Origin: an uncultured bacterium
Lineage (GTDB): Bacteria > Cyanobacteriota > Vampirovibrionia > Gastranaerophilales > Gastranaerophilaceae
Assembly: GCA_949296245.1 (NCBI GenBank)
Contig: CASFNW010000002.1
Span: forward strand, 10,675-48,453
Reading direction: 5' to 3'
DNA length: 37,779 nucleotides
In this document: in pieces, positions 7,892 through 17,950 of the stretch
Layout: each line of letters starts with the position of its first letter
How positions within the stretch are numbered: position 1 is the first letter of the stretch
The notes under the pieces: model-generated
Database searches by the model: none
What the model was told of the DNA's origin: nothing
Seen by the model: only the letters and a program-made list of their open reading frames with translations
Position numbers and translations under genes: made by a program

Positions 7892-10471
7892 TTGAGCCAG
7901 CAAAATTTATTTGAAGACGGAAAAATAGTTCCTGTAAATATAAGAGATGAAATGAAACGTTCTTACATTGACTATGCAATGTCAGTAATTGTAGGACGTG
8001 CGCTTCCTGATGTAAGAGACGGATTAAAACCTGTTCACAGACGTATTTTGTTTGCAATGAATGAACTCGGTATGACTCCGGACAAACCATTTAAGAAAAG
8101 TGCCAGAATCGTCGGTGAAGTTCTCGGTAAATATCATCCGCACGGTGATTCTGCTGTTTATGAATCATTGGTTCGTATGGCTCAGGATTTTTCTACCAGA
8201 TATCAAACAATTGACGGGCATGGAAACTTTGGTTCTGTAGACGGTGACTCTGCAGCTGCTATGCGTTATACAGAAGCCAGAATGCACAAAATTACTCAAT
8301 CCATGCTTGCGGATATTGATTGTGAGACAGTTGATTTTACACCTAACTTTGACGGTTCTCTGCAGGAGCCTTCCGTGTTACCTGTAAGACTTCCAATGCT
8401 GTTATTAAACGGTGTATCAGGTATTGCAGTAGGTATGGCAACAAATATACCGCCGCACAACCTTGGAGAAATTGTAGACGGAACTATTGCATTGATTGAC
8501 AACCCTGATATTACAGTTGAAGGTTTAATGGAGCACATAAAAGGGCCTGATTTTCCGACTGCAGCAACTATTGTGGGACTGCATGACATAAAACAGGCTT
8601 ATACAACCGGAAGAGGCTCCATAAAAATGAGAGCGGTAGCCCAGTTTGAAGAAATTCCCGGCGGCGGCGGACGTCAGGGGAGAACGGCAATTATAGTTAC
8701 AGAACTTCCATATCAGGTAAACAAAGCTTTATTAATTGAAAAAATTGCAGAACTTGTCAGAGACAAGAAAATTGACGGAATTTCCGACCTGAGAGATGAA
8801 TCAGACCGTGAAGGTATGAGAATTGTTATAGAGCTTAAACGTGATGCAAAACCGGAAGTTGTTAAAAACAACCTGTTTAAATTCACGCAGCTTTCAACTA
8901 CTTTCGGTGTAAATATGGTTGCTCTTGTCGGCAAACAGCCACGCTTAATGAATCTGTATGAAGTGTTGAACGAATTTGTTGAACATAGAGTTGAAGTAGT
9001 CACAAGAAGAACAATCTTCTTCCTGAAAAAGGCTAAAATCAGAGCACATATATTAGCAGGTTTGATTATTGCTTTAGGCAGTCTGGATGAAGTAATTGAA
9101 CTCATCAAAAAATCAAAAACAACAGACGAAGCAAGAGTCGGATTGATGAGCAGATTCGGGCTTGATGCAGATCAGGCCAATGCTATTCTTGAAATGCAAT
9201 TGAGACGATTAACAGGTTTGGAACAGGATAAAATCAAATCCGAATATGATGAACTTAAAAAGAAAATTGCGGAATACGAAGCTATTCTTGCTGACAGACA
9301 AAAAGTTCTGGATATTATTAAAGATGAACTCAGAGAAGATAAAGAAAAATACGGCGATGACAGAAGAACACAAATCGTTCCGGAAGCAGATGAGATGACA
9401 ATCGAGGATTTAACACCGAATGTTCCTATGGCTGTATTTATCACCCGTCAGGGATATTTGAAAAGAATTTCCTTAGATACCTTTGAACGTCAAAACAGAG
9501 CTACACGCGGCAAAGGCGGCATAAAGACTAAAGAAGATGACGATGTAGAACACTTCTTTACTGCAATGATGCATGACAAGGTATTGTTCTTCTCTTCTAA
9601 AGGTACGGTATACAGCTTGAATGTATACGAATTTCCTGAAGGCGGCAGACAGGCAAAAGGTCTTCCGATTATTAACGTACTGCCGATTGAGCAGGATGAA
9701 CAGATTACTGCAGTTGTGCCGGTCAGCGACTTTAAAACAGCATCAAATCTTATTATGCTTACACAAAAAGGATATATTAAGAGAATCTCTCTTGATAACT
9801 TCGAAAATATCAGAAAAAGCGGCATAATAGCTATAGGCCTTGAAGAAGGAGACACGCTCTGCTGGGTAAAACAGGCACAGGACAATGACGAAGTTATCAT
9901 AGGCACATCCTGCGGTATGGCAATAAGATTCCCGATTAATGACCTGAGACCTTTGGGAAGAAGTGCAAGAGGCGTTAACTCAATGAAGCTTCGTTCAGGC
10001 GATAAGCTTATAGGATGTGATATAGTTCCGAGAAACTATGATGCAGATTTACTTGTTGTAACATCAGACGGTTTTGGTAAACGCTCTAAATTATCAGAAT
10101 TCAGACCGCAAAACAGAGGCGGTATAGGGCTGATTGCAACCAAATTCAAATCTTCTTCATCCAGACTTGTTGCTTTAACAATTGTTGAAGAAAATGATGA
10201 AATCATGGTTGTAACACAAAACGGTGTTGTATCAAGAATCAAGGCTGACTGTATTTCACGTCAGGGCAGACCGGCTACAGGTGTAAGAATCCAAAATCTC
10301 AGTGATGGAGATATGGTTTGTACAATTAACAAAATAGTTGACCCCGACACTGATGAAGATAAGTCTGACGAGTGCAATATCCCTGTTGACGGTGAGCCAG
10401 CAGAAGCAGAAACTTCTGTTCAGCAGAGTATGCTTGACAGCTTAACAAATAATGAAGAAAATAATGAGTAA
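7892..10471 (+). CDS. gyrA: DNA gyrase subunit A
   Basis: This is the breakage-rejoining subunit of DNA gyrase, which with GyrB introduces negative supercoils using ATP. At 859 residues it is of usual length. The N-terminal domain has the winged-helix quinolone region ([18 protein letters not shown]87, E91, the wild-type Ser/acidic pair) and the active tyrosine in AMRYTEARM (Y126). The C-terminal beta-pinwheel carries a GyrA box QNRATRG (534-540). This differs from the common QRRGGKG form but resembles the cyanobacterial form as I recall it, and argues for gyrase rather than topoisomerase IV. The tail is acidic. The start is TTG at 7892, supported by GGGGTGGAG. ycf23 follows 25 nt downstream and is probably co-transcribed. 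Confidence 0.96.
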   Translation: MSQQNLFEDGKIVPVNIRDEMKRSYIDYAMSVIVGRALPDVRDGLKPVHRRILFAMNELGMTPDKPFKKSARIVGEVLGKYHPHGDSAVYESLVRMAQDFSTRYQTIDGHGNFGSVDGDSAAAMRYTEARMHKITQSMLADIDCETVDFTPNFDGSLQEPSVLPVRLPMLLLNGVSGIAVGMATNIPPHNLGEIVDGTIALIDNPDITVEGLMEHIKGPDFPTAATIVGLHDIKQAYTTGRGSIKMRAVAQFEEIPGGGGRQGRTAIIVTELPYQVNKALLIEKIAELVRDKKIDGISDLRDESDREGMRIVIELKRDAKPEVVKNNLFKFTQLSTTFGVNMVALVGKQPRLMNLYEVLNEFVEHRVEVVTRRTIFFLKKAKIRAHILAGLIIALGSLDEVIELIKKSKTTDEARVGLMSRFGLDADQANAILEMQLRRLTGLEQDKIKSEYDELKKKIAEYEAILADRQKVLDIIKDELREDKEKYGDDRRTQIVPEADEMTIEDLTPNVPMAVFITRQGYLKRISLDTFERQNRATRGKGGIKTKEDDDVEHFFTAMMHDKVLFFSSKGTVYSLNVYEFPEGGRQAKGLPIINVLPIEQDEQITAVVPVSDFKTASNLIMLTQKGYIKRISLDNFENIRKSGIIAIGLEEGDTLCWVKQAQDNDEVIIGTSCGMAIRFPINDLRPLGRSARGVNSMKLRSGDKLIGCDIVPRNYDADLLVVTSDGFGKRSKLSEFRPQNRGGIGLIATKFKSSSSRLVALTIVEENDEIMVVTQNGVVSRIKADCISRQGRPATGVRIQNLSDGDMVCTINKIVDPDTDEDKSDECNIPVDGEPAEAETSVQQSMLDSLTNNEENNE

Positions 10472-10496
10472 TATATAAAAAAGAAAGGTTTTTAAG

Positions 10497-11255
10497 ATGA
10501 AAAGAATTAATTTATTCAAAAAAGATTTAGAAGCTAAAAAAGCGGTAAAAATCATCGCCGGTATTGATAACTTTGATATGGACAGAGTAAGAAGTGTTGT
10601 AATAGCTGCTGACAGAGCAGGTGCTTCTGCAGTTGATGTTTCTGCAAACGAAGAAATTATCAAAATGGCTAAAGAAACAACTTCTCTTCCTGTTTTTGTA
10701 TCTTCAATTGTTCCTGAGGATCTTGCAATGGCAGTAAAAGCAGGTGCTGATGCTATTGAAATCGGCAACTTTGACGCTCTGTATAAAAAAGGTATGAGAA
10801 TGTCTGCTATGGAGATTCTTGATATTGTAAAAGAGACATTAGCATTAATTGGTAAATCAAATGTTTTTGTTTGTGTTACAGTTCCGGGGCATATTGATGT
10901 AGCATCACAAATTGCACTTGCAAAAGAATTGGAAGAATTGAATATTGATTTAATTCAAACAGAAGGTGCTGCTACAGTTGAAGCACAATCAGAAGGCGCA
11001 AGAGGTCTTTTAGAAACTGCTTCTGTTTCTATTGCAAATACAATTGAACTTGCAAGAAATGTTGAGATTCCTGTTATGACAGCTTCCGGACTTACAACAA
11101 CTACTGTTCCTATGGCATTTGCTGCAGGAGCTTCAGCTGTTGGTGTAGGTTCATGTGTAAATAAACTGAAATCAGAAATTGAAATGATTGCAGCAGCAAC
11201 TGCAATTGTTGAGTCTGTAAAAGGTGCAGAAACTACATCAGAAGTACTTGCATAG
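10497..11255 (+). CDS. ycf23: Ycf23 / DUF561 family protein
   Basis: This 252-residue predicted TIM-barrel protein belongs to the family known as Ycf23 in plastids and DUF561 in cyanobacteria. Characteristic stretches are KAVKIIAGIDNFD near the N terminus, SAVDVSANEEI, LPVFVSSIVPE, AGADAIEIGNFDALY and DLIQTEGA. The C-terminal phosphate-binding style strand-loop reads MTASGL ... GVGSCVNKL. The biochemical function of the family is not established, although its fold resembles phosphosugar-binding barrels such as NanE. A good AAAGG site precedes the ATG. It ends at a strong terminator shared with the opposing GT5 gene. Its presence without photosynthesis genes is one of the best pointers to a cyanobacterial-lineage host. 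Confidence 0.88.
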   Translation: MKRINLFKKDLEAKKAVKIIAGIDNFDMDRVRSVVIAADRAGASAVDVSANEEIIKMAKETTSLPVFVSSIVPEDLAMAVKAGADAIEIGNFDALYKKGMRMSAMEILDIVKETLALIGKSNVFVCVTVPGHIDVASQIALAKELEELNIDLIQTEGAATVEAQSEGARGLLETASVSIANTIELARNVEIPVMTASGLTTTTVPMAFAAGASAVGVGSCVNKLKSEIEMIAAATAIVESVKGAETTSEVLA

Positions 11256-11270
11256 TATAAAAATAAGCAT

Positions 11271-11304
11271 AAAAATACCGCCAATATTTATTGGCGGTAT
11301 TTTT
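11271..11304. terminator. Bidirectional intrinsic terminator (ycf23 / GT5)
   Basis: A perfect 14-bp stem AAAAATACCGCCAA/TTGGCGGTATTTTT (11271-11284 with 11291-11304) has a 6-nt loop and carries A- and T-tracts at its base, so it works from both sides. It separates the convergent genes ending at 11255 and 11320. Confidence 0.92.
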
Positions 11305-11319
11305 GTTCTTAAAGAATAT

Positions 11320-14235
11320 TTAAGCAGATTTCTTTAAGAATTCAGGATTAATAACTTTAAGCTTAGCCAGCAGATTCAAATACTGGTCGATAGGGCCGTC
11401 TTTAACAAGCCAGCCATGGTCAGCTTCGAGTGAGGCTTTGAGCATTTGCGCAAATTTAGTTTTATCCTCATATATATTTACGGCTTTTTCAAAGATCTTA
11501 CCCAAATTTTCACCGTTTATTTTAACGGCATCAATATTTGGATCAAATCTATGCTGGAATTTAACAAATAAAGCATTTATTCCGTCTGTAAGATTTGCTG
11601 TCAGGCCGCCAACTTCATTGGTAATAGGAATTGAACCGTTGAATTTTGCATTTTCTTTATGCACTAAACCAAATGGCTCAAACCAGCTTGGCATCGGTGT
11701 AAAGTCTGCCATCATTTTACATCCGTCATATCTGCCGGGTTCTGAGAACAGTCCTGCCGCTACCATTCTTTTTGCCGCATCCGGATTTGTTTTTGCCAGT
11801 TCTGCTTTTGCATCAAGGAAAAATTTCATATACTTAGGATCAGCACCTATCCCCTGTATATAGAATACAGGAGGATTCTTTCCTTTGTAATTTTTGTAAA
11901 ATTCCAGAATACCTCTTGCATAAATATTTACACCTTTTTGATCTTCTATTCTTCCTGCCAGCGCAAATACCGGTGTATCTACAGTAACTCCTGTCAAATC
12001 AGTAAGTTCTGGCATGTACAATTTAAGCGGATTATCTTTTCCGGCAGATTTTTTTGCAAGTTCTACTTCTTTTACTACTTTATCTACAAGGTATACACCT
12101 TTGTTGTGGTTATGCCAGTCAAGAATATTCACATTTTTGGAATATGGAATAATTGAATTATCCTGTAAATGCAGATTGCGTTCCATTGCTTTTGCTGTCT
12201 TTTGAGACAATATATTATTTGATGTGTCACATCCGTTATTTATGCCTATAAGGGTTTTATCTGCATTTACAAATTTAGTATCAAGATTATTTTTTAACAC
12301 AATACTTTTGATATAATCCAAATCTGCAAATTCAAACATTCTTGCTCTCATTTTGAATATATCATGCAGAGTGCTGCCATACCCGCTATGCGTTGCTATT
12401 TCTTTACCATACTGTTCTGAAACAGGTATCAGTATATCAGAATAACTGGCAGCCATCATTTGCGGATTTATATCCTGTCCGGTCATCAATGCATTCCACA
12501 AATGCTGAGGTAAACCGGGTTTGCCGTTTACTACGGCAATATCAGGCATAAAAGCATTTTCTACAATTTTTGCAGCGTGCTCACCAAACATTATATTGAA
12601 CATTCTTTCCTGACTAAAATTGACGCTGCCTTTGTATTCTACATTATGTAAAATAGTCATAATCGGCAAATTTTGCAGCTTATCCGCCTTTTGAGGATCC
12701 ATTCCGTAATATTTTTTGACAGTAGAAAGTTGTCTTAGAATAGCAGAAATCGGACCTGTGTGCCAGTCATTTCCTATAATGGCATCTGCACTAAGTTTAA
12801 GAAGTTCTTTTTCCGGCTTATTTGTTTTTTTATTTATTATGACATTACCCGCATCGTCAACTTTCTCAAGTGCTTTTAGGACAAATTCACTTTCATCGGA
12901 ATGATAAAGCTGTTCAGTGAAAAACTTGGAAAAATATGTCATTCTTTCAGTTTCACCGGAAGATAAAGTATCATTTCTGTACAGATTAAATTTTTCGCCC
13001 TCATTTAACTTTCTTGCAGATAAGTCAAATTTCTTGGAATCATAAAGGACAGTCCTGTATTTCCCATATGCTTCAATTTCTTTTGTTTCCGGATTTTGGG
13101 CTATTCTGACAAAATCTGTTTCATATGCCTCTCCCTTTTTTAGTGCCTGCGCAATCTGTGAACGTATTTCTTTTGTCAGTCTTGATTTTAGTGTTTTATA
13201 ATCTACCGGTGCTTCCATCATATCGGTTATGTATACGTTCACTTTTTCATTATTCACAGCTTTTTCTGTATAAATCGGAACGGTTAATTCCTGCACTTTA
13301 TTCAGTGTTGCAAGTGTTTCAAGCTTTGTTTCTTTAGGACTTATAATTTTTCTTACATATTCATACTGTCCCTCAAATTTCCCGGTATCAGGTGATAATT
13401 TTGCGACTTTTTCATAAAATTGATTTTGAGCAACCTGCCCTGTATATAGCGGAGTATCGAGAATCATGGCTCCTTTTTGATGACCATTTAATACAGCAGC
13501 AAAGTTAGAAGCAAGGTCTTTTGGAATTACAGCCATCCCGCCCGCTTTGCTAAACGGAACAAGTTCTGAAGTCGGCATTCTTACAATTGAATATTTTGGC
13601 GGTTTATTGTTTCTCTCGACAAGTCCGAATATGCGTTTTACAGATTCTGTTCTTAGTATACCTCTCATTTCTTCTTCAACTTTGCCTGTTATTTCACTGA
13701 CAATTGTGCCGAGATTCATATCCAATCCCATTACAGTTACCTTGCGTGTTTGGTAAATGCCAGGGACTTCAAAATTTGATTTTGGCAGCTCGTCAATACG
13801 CCTGTTTAATGAGTTTATTGAATTTTCTGTATTTTTTATTATATTATCAGTTACTTGTGTAATTTGTGTGTTAACGTCAGACCTTACGTTATTGATTTGT
13901 CCTGACAAATTTTTTACATCCCCAGTAAGATGTCCTAAATTACCGCTTATACTGTCAAAATTTTTTGTCAGATTAGAGATAGTCTTTTTTAAATTACCTG
14001 ATGCTTTAAAATTTCGGTGCAGAGCTATTCCTGCTATACCAAGAGACGCTAGAGCTACAGCAGAACTGGCATAAGTATATATTTTAAATCTTTTTTGCTT
14101 TTGTTCATTGTCAATATTTTGCTGTGGCACCGCAGGCTTTGAAGTAACTGCTGTTGCAGGATTTAAACTAAAGCCCATGCCTGTAATTTTACCGAAAGGT
14201 TCTGCAGAAAATGTGATTCTTTTAATAGCACACAT
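11320..14235 (-). CDS. Membrane-anchored glycogen/starch synthase-like glycosyltransferase (GT5)
   Basis: This is a 971-residue protein, about twice a normal GlgA. Residues 1-30 carry the lineage-type leader (ITFSAEPFGKITGMG). One hydrophobic helix (about 53-73, ASSAVALASLGIAGIAL) predicts a membrane anchor, and a coiled coil follows (about 78-150). The rest is a GT-B enzyme with GT5 landmarks in order: FSKAGGM (K230, the ADP-glucose lysine motif normally KTGGL), IIGNDWHTG, TILHNVEYKG, DILIPVSEQYG, GINNGCD, ALAGRIEDQKG, and near residue 850 PSWFEPFGL followed by NEVGGLTANLTDG. GT5 enzymes extend alpha-1,4-glucan from ADP- or UDP-glucose. The divergent motifs leave donor and acceptor open. It is a single gene with its own upstream region at 14236-14400. 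No other glycogen gene is in the window. Confidence 0.85.
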   Translation of the reverse strand: MCAIKRITFSAEPFGKITGMGFSLNPATAVTSKPAVPQQNIDNEQKQKRFKIYTYASSAVALASLGIAGIALHRNFKASGNLKKTISNLTKNFDSISGNLGHLTGDVKNLSGQINNVRSDVNTQITQVTDNIIKNTENSINSLNRRIDELPKSNFEVPGIYQTRKVTVMGLDMNLGTIVSEITGKVEEEMRGILRTESVKRIFGLVERNNKPPKYSIVRMPTSELVPFSKAGGMAVIPKDLASNFAAVLNGHQKGAMILDTPLYTGQVAQNQFYEKVAKLSPDTGKFEGQYEYVRKIISPKETKLETLATLNKVQELTVPIYTEKAVNNEKVNVYITDMMEAPVDYKTLKSRLTKEIRSQIAQALKKGEAYETDFVRIAQNPETKEIEAYGKYRTVLYDSKKFDLSARKLNEGEKFNLYRNDTLSSGETERMTYFSKFFTEQLYHSDESEFVLKALEKVDDAGNVIINKKTNKPEKELLKLSADAIIGNDWHTGPISAILRQLSTVKKYYGMDPQKADKLQNLPIMTILHNVEYKGSVNFSQERMFNIMFGEHAAKIVENAFMPDIAVVNGKPGLPQHLWNALMTGQDINPQMMAASYSDILIPVSEQYGKEIATHSGYGSTLHDIFKMRARMFEFADLDYIKSIVLKNNLDTKFVNADKTLIGINNGCDTSNNILSQKTAKAMERNLHLQDNSIIPYSKNVNILDWHNHNKGVYLVDKVVKEVELAKKSAGKDNPLKLYMPELTDLTGVTVDTPVFALAGRIEDQKGVNIYARGILEFYKNYKGKNPPVFYIQGIGADPKYMKFFLDAKAELAKTNPDAAKRMVAAGLFSEPGRYDGCKMMADFTPMPSWFEPFGLVHKENAKFNGSIPITNEVGGLTANLTDGINALFVKFQHRFDPNIDAVKINGENLGKIFEKAVNIYEDKTKFAQMLKASLEADHGWLVKDGPIDQYLNLLAKLKVINPEFLKKSA

Positions 14236-14438
14236 GGTGTTCCCTCTTCATTGTCTATAATTACACACAAAAGATACTTATACTCTCCCAAATGTATAAA
14301 ATATCTATTTTATGAAAATCAGATGCCTCATCTGTAATTTTTAATATGCAGTAATAAAAACACACATTTAATATGAATTTAAACCTTTAATTATTATAAA
14401 TATCAACATATTCTATTGTCAATAACTTTAGACGGGGA

Positions 14439-14628
14439 TTTATATAGCCAATTCTGTCAAAGTTTTCAAAACTGTGTCGTACTTCTATATGTTTAGTAAT
14501 TCGATGATAAAAATAGTTATTTCTAATGTAAAGAAATAACTATTTGGACCACCGGATTATGTAACATATACAATTCTGAAGGAGTGAAACGACTGAAGAA
14601 TCTCTATTAACATATACAGGAATGACAG
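14439..14628. repeat. Degenerate relative of the 4.2-4.8 kb repeat block
   Basis: TTTATATAGCCAATTCTG at 14439-14456 matches the terminal repeat of the earlier block. It is followed by AGTTTTCAAAACTGTGTC (about 14461-14478), which matches the inner flank of that block's right end on the opposite strand (near 4775-4792). Then comes ATTCTGAAGGAGTGAAACGA...GAATCT (14573-14602), a copy of the short repeat found at 4300-4325 and 4672-4705. Confidence 0.5.
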
Positions 14629-14678
14629 ACTTTTTTATAGTATCTGTGAAATTAATAATATAAATCCGTAATTTATTG
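14623..14678 (+). promoter_or_regulatory. Duplicated upstream element, copy 1 (uvrA)
   Basis: The core TTTTTATAGTATCTGTGAAA and flanking bases match 17901-17950 with 1 mismatch across 22 core bases and small gaps outside. This copy ends about 90 nt before the uvrA start, almost the same distance as copy 2 has to panD. It may be a regulatory site or a fragment of a dispersed repeat. Confidence 0.5.
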
Positions 14679-14707
14679 ATTTGAATAACATCAAATATTG
14701 TGAAATA

Positions 14708-14734
14708 ATATCCTTGTAAATCATACAGGGATAT
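14708..14734 (+). promoter_or_regulatory. Hairpin in the uvrA leader
   Basis: ATATCCTTGTA (14708-14718) pairs with TACAGGGATAT (14724-14734) over 11 bp with one G-T pair and a 5-nt loop, 34 nt before the uvrA ATG. It is followed by a broken T-rich tract rather than a clean terminator tail, so an RNA stability, attenuation or protein-binding role is possible. Confidence 0.4.
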
Positions 14735-14767
14735 CATTTTAGTTTTTAGTAAAACTGACCGGTTGTT

Positions 14768-17608
14768 ATGAATGACAAAATTATTATAAAAGGTGCAAAC
14801 CAGCATAATTTAAGAAATGTAGACTTAGAGCTGCCAAAAAATGAACTGATTGTGTTCACGGGTGTGTCAGGCTCCGGTAAAAGCTCTCTTGCATTTGATA
14901 CTATTTTTGCAGAAGGGCAGAGAAGATATGTAGAAAGCCTTTCAACTTATGCAAGGCAATTCCTGGGGCAGATGGACAAACCTGACGTGGAATATATAGA
15001 AGGGCTTTCCCCTGCTATATCTATTGACCAGAAATCCACATCAAACAATCCACGTTCAACAGTCGGCACTGTAACAGAAATCTATGACTACCTGAGACTT
15101 TTATTTGCCCGTATTGGCACGCCTCATTGCCCGCAATGCGGAGATGAAATAAAACCCCAGTCAATTGATGAAATTGTTGATAAAATTTTAAAACTCCCCG
15201 AAGGAACTAAGATACAAATTATAGCACCGGTGGTAAGGGGGAAAAAAGGTGAGTATTCCTCACTGCTTAATGACCTTAAGCAGGAAGGTTTTATCAGAAC
15301 AAGAGTTGACGGACAAGTTTATAATCTTGATGAAGACGATATTGAAAATATCAAACTTGAAAAAAATAAAAAGCACAATATAGATGTTGTAGTTGACAGA
15401 ATAGTCGTAAAAGAAAGTGCAAAATCAAGAATAGCAGACAGCGCTCAGATTGCGCTAAAAAAAGCAAACGGACTTATGACTGTGGATGTTATAGGGGATA
15501 AAGAACTTATCTTTTCTGAAAAACTTGCGTGTCCTAAGTGCGGCTTGAGCTTTGAAGAGCTTTCCCCTCGAAGTTTCAGTTTTAACAGCCCATACGGCGC
15601 CTGTCCTACCTGCTCCGGACTCGGGTATGATTTTGTAATAGACCCTGATTTAGTAGTGCCTGACAGAAAAAAATCAATAAAGCAGGGTGCTATTTATCCC
15701 TGGAGCAAGACAACCACTTCGTATTACGATGATGTGTTAAACTCTGTTTCTTCACATTACAACATAGATTTAAACAAACCTTTTGAAGAATTAACGGAAA
15801 AAGAACAGCATATTATTTTATACGGAGGAGAGGATATAATTAACATCCGTGTAAAACACTTTGGTACGAACAGATATGAAAACCATAAAATGAAATTCTG
15901 GGGTGTAATACCATTTTTAGAAAAGAGATACAATGAATCCGGCGGAGAATACTGGAGAGAAGAAATCCAGAAATATATGAAGTTAACTCCCTGTAAAGAC
16001 TGTCACGGTGCAAGGTTAAAGCCATATATCCTCGCTGTCACAATAAACGGAAAAAATATTCACGAAGTATGTGAGATGCCGGTTACAGAAAGTTTTAAAT
16101 TCTTTTCTGATTTGTTTTTAGAATTGTCTGATTACCAGATGAAGATTGCAAAACAAATTTTAGAAGAAGTCAGAGCTCGTCTGAAATTCTTACTTGATGT
16201 AGGTTTAGGATATCTAAACCTCAGCAGAATGTCATTAACACTCTCCGGCGGCGAAGCCCAGCGTATCAGGCTTGCAACACAAATAGGAAGCGGCCTGACA
16301 GGTGTATTGTATGTTCTTGATGAACCGTCAATCGGTTTGCACCAGCGAGACAATGATATGCTTATAAAAACCCTTTTAAGATTGAGAAATCTTGGTAATA
16401 CGCTTATTGTTGTTGAACATGACGAAGATACCATGAAAAACGCCGATTATATAGTTGATATTGGTCCGAGAGCCGGTGTTCACGGCGGGAAAATAGTTGC
16501 ACAGGGTACACTTGAAGAAATTAAGCAGGTAAAAGAATCAATAACAGGTCAGTACTTAAGCGGTGCAAAAAAAATCCCTGTACCTTCCAAAAGAAGAGAA
16601 GGCAACGGCGAATTTTTGAGAGTAAGAAATGCTCATCTCAATAACCTTAAAAACATAAATGTTGATATTCCTTTAGGAAAAATTGTTGCGCTGACAGGTG
16701 TTTCCGGTTCCGGCAAATCCACGCTTATGCAGGATTTAATCCATGAGTACGCTATTCATAAACTTAGAGGCAACAAACCTAAGCCGCAGGGTGTAGATGA
16801 AATTTTAGGTTTTGAGAATATCGACAAAATTATTGATATAGACCAGTCTCCAATAGGAAGAACACCCCGTTCCAACCCTGCGACATACACGGATGTATTC
16901 ACATTTATAAGAGAATTGTATGCAATGACCAATGAATCAAAGGTCAGAGGATACAAACCCGGAAGATTCAGCTTTAATGTCAAAGGCGGAAGATGTGAAG
17001 CCTGCAAAGGCGACGGTTTATTAAAAATAGAGATGAATTTTCTTTCTGATGTGTATGTAAAATGCGATGTTTGTAAAGGGCAAAGATACAACAGAGAAAC
17101 ACTGGAAGTAAAATACAAAGGTGCAACAATATCTGATGTTTTAAATATGACGGTTGCAGAAGCGTATGTTTTCTTTGAAAACATACCTAAAATAAAAAGC
17201 CGTCTAAAAACTCTATATGATGTAGGTTTGGGTTACATAAAGCTCGGACAGAGTGCAACTACGCTCTCCGGCGGTGAAGCACAGAGAATTAAACTGGCTT
17301 CGGAATTAAATAAAAAGGCAACCGGCAGAACACTTTACCTCCTTGATGAGCCGTCTGTCGGGCTGCACTGGTATGACCTTGACAAACTTATTAAAATAAT
17401 AAACAAACTTGCGGATGCAGGCAATACTATACTTATAATCGAACACAATATGGACTTGATAAAAATTGCTGACCACATTATTGACTTAGGCCCCGAAGGA
17501 GGAAGTGACGGAGGCAATGTTATTTTTGAAGGCACACCGGAAGAAATAATCAAATGCAAAGAATCTTATACGGGGCAGTATTTAAAACCGGTGCTGGAAA
17601 AAGGTTAA
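14768..17608 (+). CDS. uvrA: Excinuclease ABC subunit A
   Basis: UvrA is the damage-recognition ATPase of nucleotide excision repair, which loads UvrB at lesions. Length is 946 residues, as usual. Both ABC modules are complete: Walker [10 protein letters not shown] (32-40) and GVSGSGKST (about residue 645), signatures [13 protein letters not shown] and [13 protein letters not shown], and Walker [12 protein letters not shown] and [11 protein letters not shown]. Zinc-binding cysteine groups are CPQCGDE, CPKCGLS with CPTCSG, and CEACKGDG with CDVCKGQ. The UvrB-interaction region [19 protein letters not shown] is also present. No Shine-Dalgarno precedes the ATG. The upstream region has a duplicated element and a hairpin. 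No canonical LexA box was recognised. Confidence 0.98.
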   Translation: MNDKIIIKGANQHNLRNVDLELPKNELIVFTGVSGSGKSSLAFDTIFAEGQRRYVESLSTYARQFLGQMDKPDVEYIEGLSPAISIDQKSTSNNPRSTVGTVTEIYDYLRLLFARIGTPHCPQCGDEIKPQSIDEIVDKILKLPEGTKIQIIAPVVRGKKGEYSSLLNDLKQEGFIRTRVDGQVYNLDEDDIENIKLEKNKKHNIDVVVDRIVVKESAKSRIADSAQIALKKANGLMTVDVIGDKELIFSEKLACPKCGLSFEELSPRSFSFNSPYGACPTCSGLGYDFVIDPDLVVPDRKKSIKQGAIYPWSKTTTSYYDDVLNSVSSHYNIDLNKPFEELTEKEQHIILYGGEDIINIRVKHFGTNRYENHKMKFWGVIPFLEKRYNESGGEYWREEIQKYMKLTPCKDCHGARLKPYILAVTINGKNIHEVCEMPVTESFKFFSDLFLELSDYQMKIAKQILEEVRARLKFLLDVGLGYLNLSRMSLTLSGGEAQRIRLATQIGSGLTGVLYVLDEPSIGLHQRDNDMLIKTLLRLRNLGNTLIVVEHDEDTMKNADYIVDIGPRAGVHGGKIVAQGTLEEIKQVKESITGQYLSGAKKIPVPSKRREGNGEFLRVRNAHLNNLKNINVDIPLGKIVALTGVSGSGKSTLMQDLIHEYAIHKLRGNKPKPQGVDEILGFENIDKIIDIDQSPIGRTPRSNPATYTDVFTFIRELYAMTNESKVRGYKPGRFSFNVKGGRCEACKGDGLLKIEMNFLSDVYVKCDVCKGQRYNRETLEVKYKGATISDVLNMTVAEAYVFFENIPKIKSRLKTLYDVGLGYIKLGQSATTLSGGEAQRIKLASELNKKATGRTLYLLDEPSVGLHWYDLDKLIKIINKLADAGNTILIIEHNMDLIKIADHIIDLGPEGGSDGGNVIFEGTPEEIIKCKESYTGQYLKPVLEKG

Positions 17609-17764
17609 TTTTCCCTGGTATTCAATATATTGATAATATGTATTTGTCCGAGAAAAATTCGTGATAAGGAGCAAAGCGACGTGAACGAATTTTTTGACAA
17701 AGCGAACACGCGCAACGAAGTGAGCAGTAGTGAGCCTGTCTCCGCAACTTAACGAAGTTAAGTG

Positions 17765-17788
17765 TAGGTGAGTGTCTAGGTGAGTGTC
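17765..17788. repeat. 12-bp exact tandem duplication
   Basis: TAGGTGAGTGTC occurs twice without a gap (17765-17776 and 17777-17788) inside the structured intergenic region downstream of uvrA. Confidence 0.85.
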
Positions 17789-17900
17789 ACATTGAAAAGG
17801 TGAGCAGTGACGGCTCGAAGGCTCGAGGCGGCAACTGCGACACTAGATTAGATATCACTGCATAAATTATTGGCATCCTTATATATGTTAGGTAATTCGC

Positions 17901-17950
17901 TGACAGTTTTTATAGTATTTGTGAAATTGCAATATAAGTCTAATAAATTG
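17901..17950 (+). promoter_or_regulatory. Duplicated upstream element, copy 2 (panD)
   Basis: TGACAG followed by TTTTTATAGTATTTGTGAAA matches 14623-14678. This copy ends 91 nt before the panD ATG. The similar spacing to both downstream genes, despite different sequence in between, is the main reason to suspect a regulatory role. Confidence 0.5.

Larger units (their letters stand above)
14236..14767. other. Gene-free interval between GT5 and uvrA, repeat-bearing
   Basis: This divergent interval should hold promoters for both flanking genes. It shows a small hairpin CAGATG-CCT-CATCTG (about 14321-14335); a segment (14439-14487) resembling the inverted end of the 4.2-4.8 kb repeat block, including TTTTCAAAACTGTGTC; a perfect 13-bp hairpin AATAGTTATTTCT/AGAAATAACTATT (14512-14544); a copy of the CTGA...GAATCT short repeat (14571-14605); and the upstream element shared with panD (14623-14678). 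No credible gene is seen. Confidence 0.6.

Noticed and set aside
7892..10471. ParC (topoisomerase IV) instead of GyrA
   Set aside because: A GyrA-box-like motif QNRATRG is present and the pinwheel and acidic tail are full length, so gyrase is favoured.
14540..14806. 88-codon minus-strand frame overlapping the start of uvrA
   Set aside because: It covers the repeat copy, the duplicated element and the uvrA start, has no ribosome site and an unlikely composition.
17681..17752. 23-codon frame starting GTG with AAGGAG upstream
   Set aside because: The sequence lies wholly inside the repeat-rich island, and the peptide pattern looks like translated repeat.
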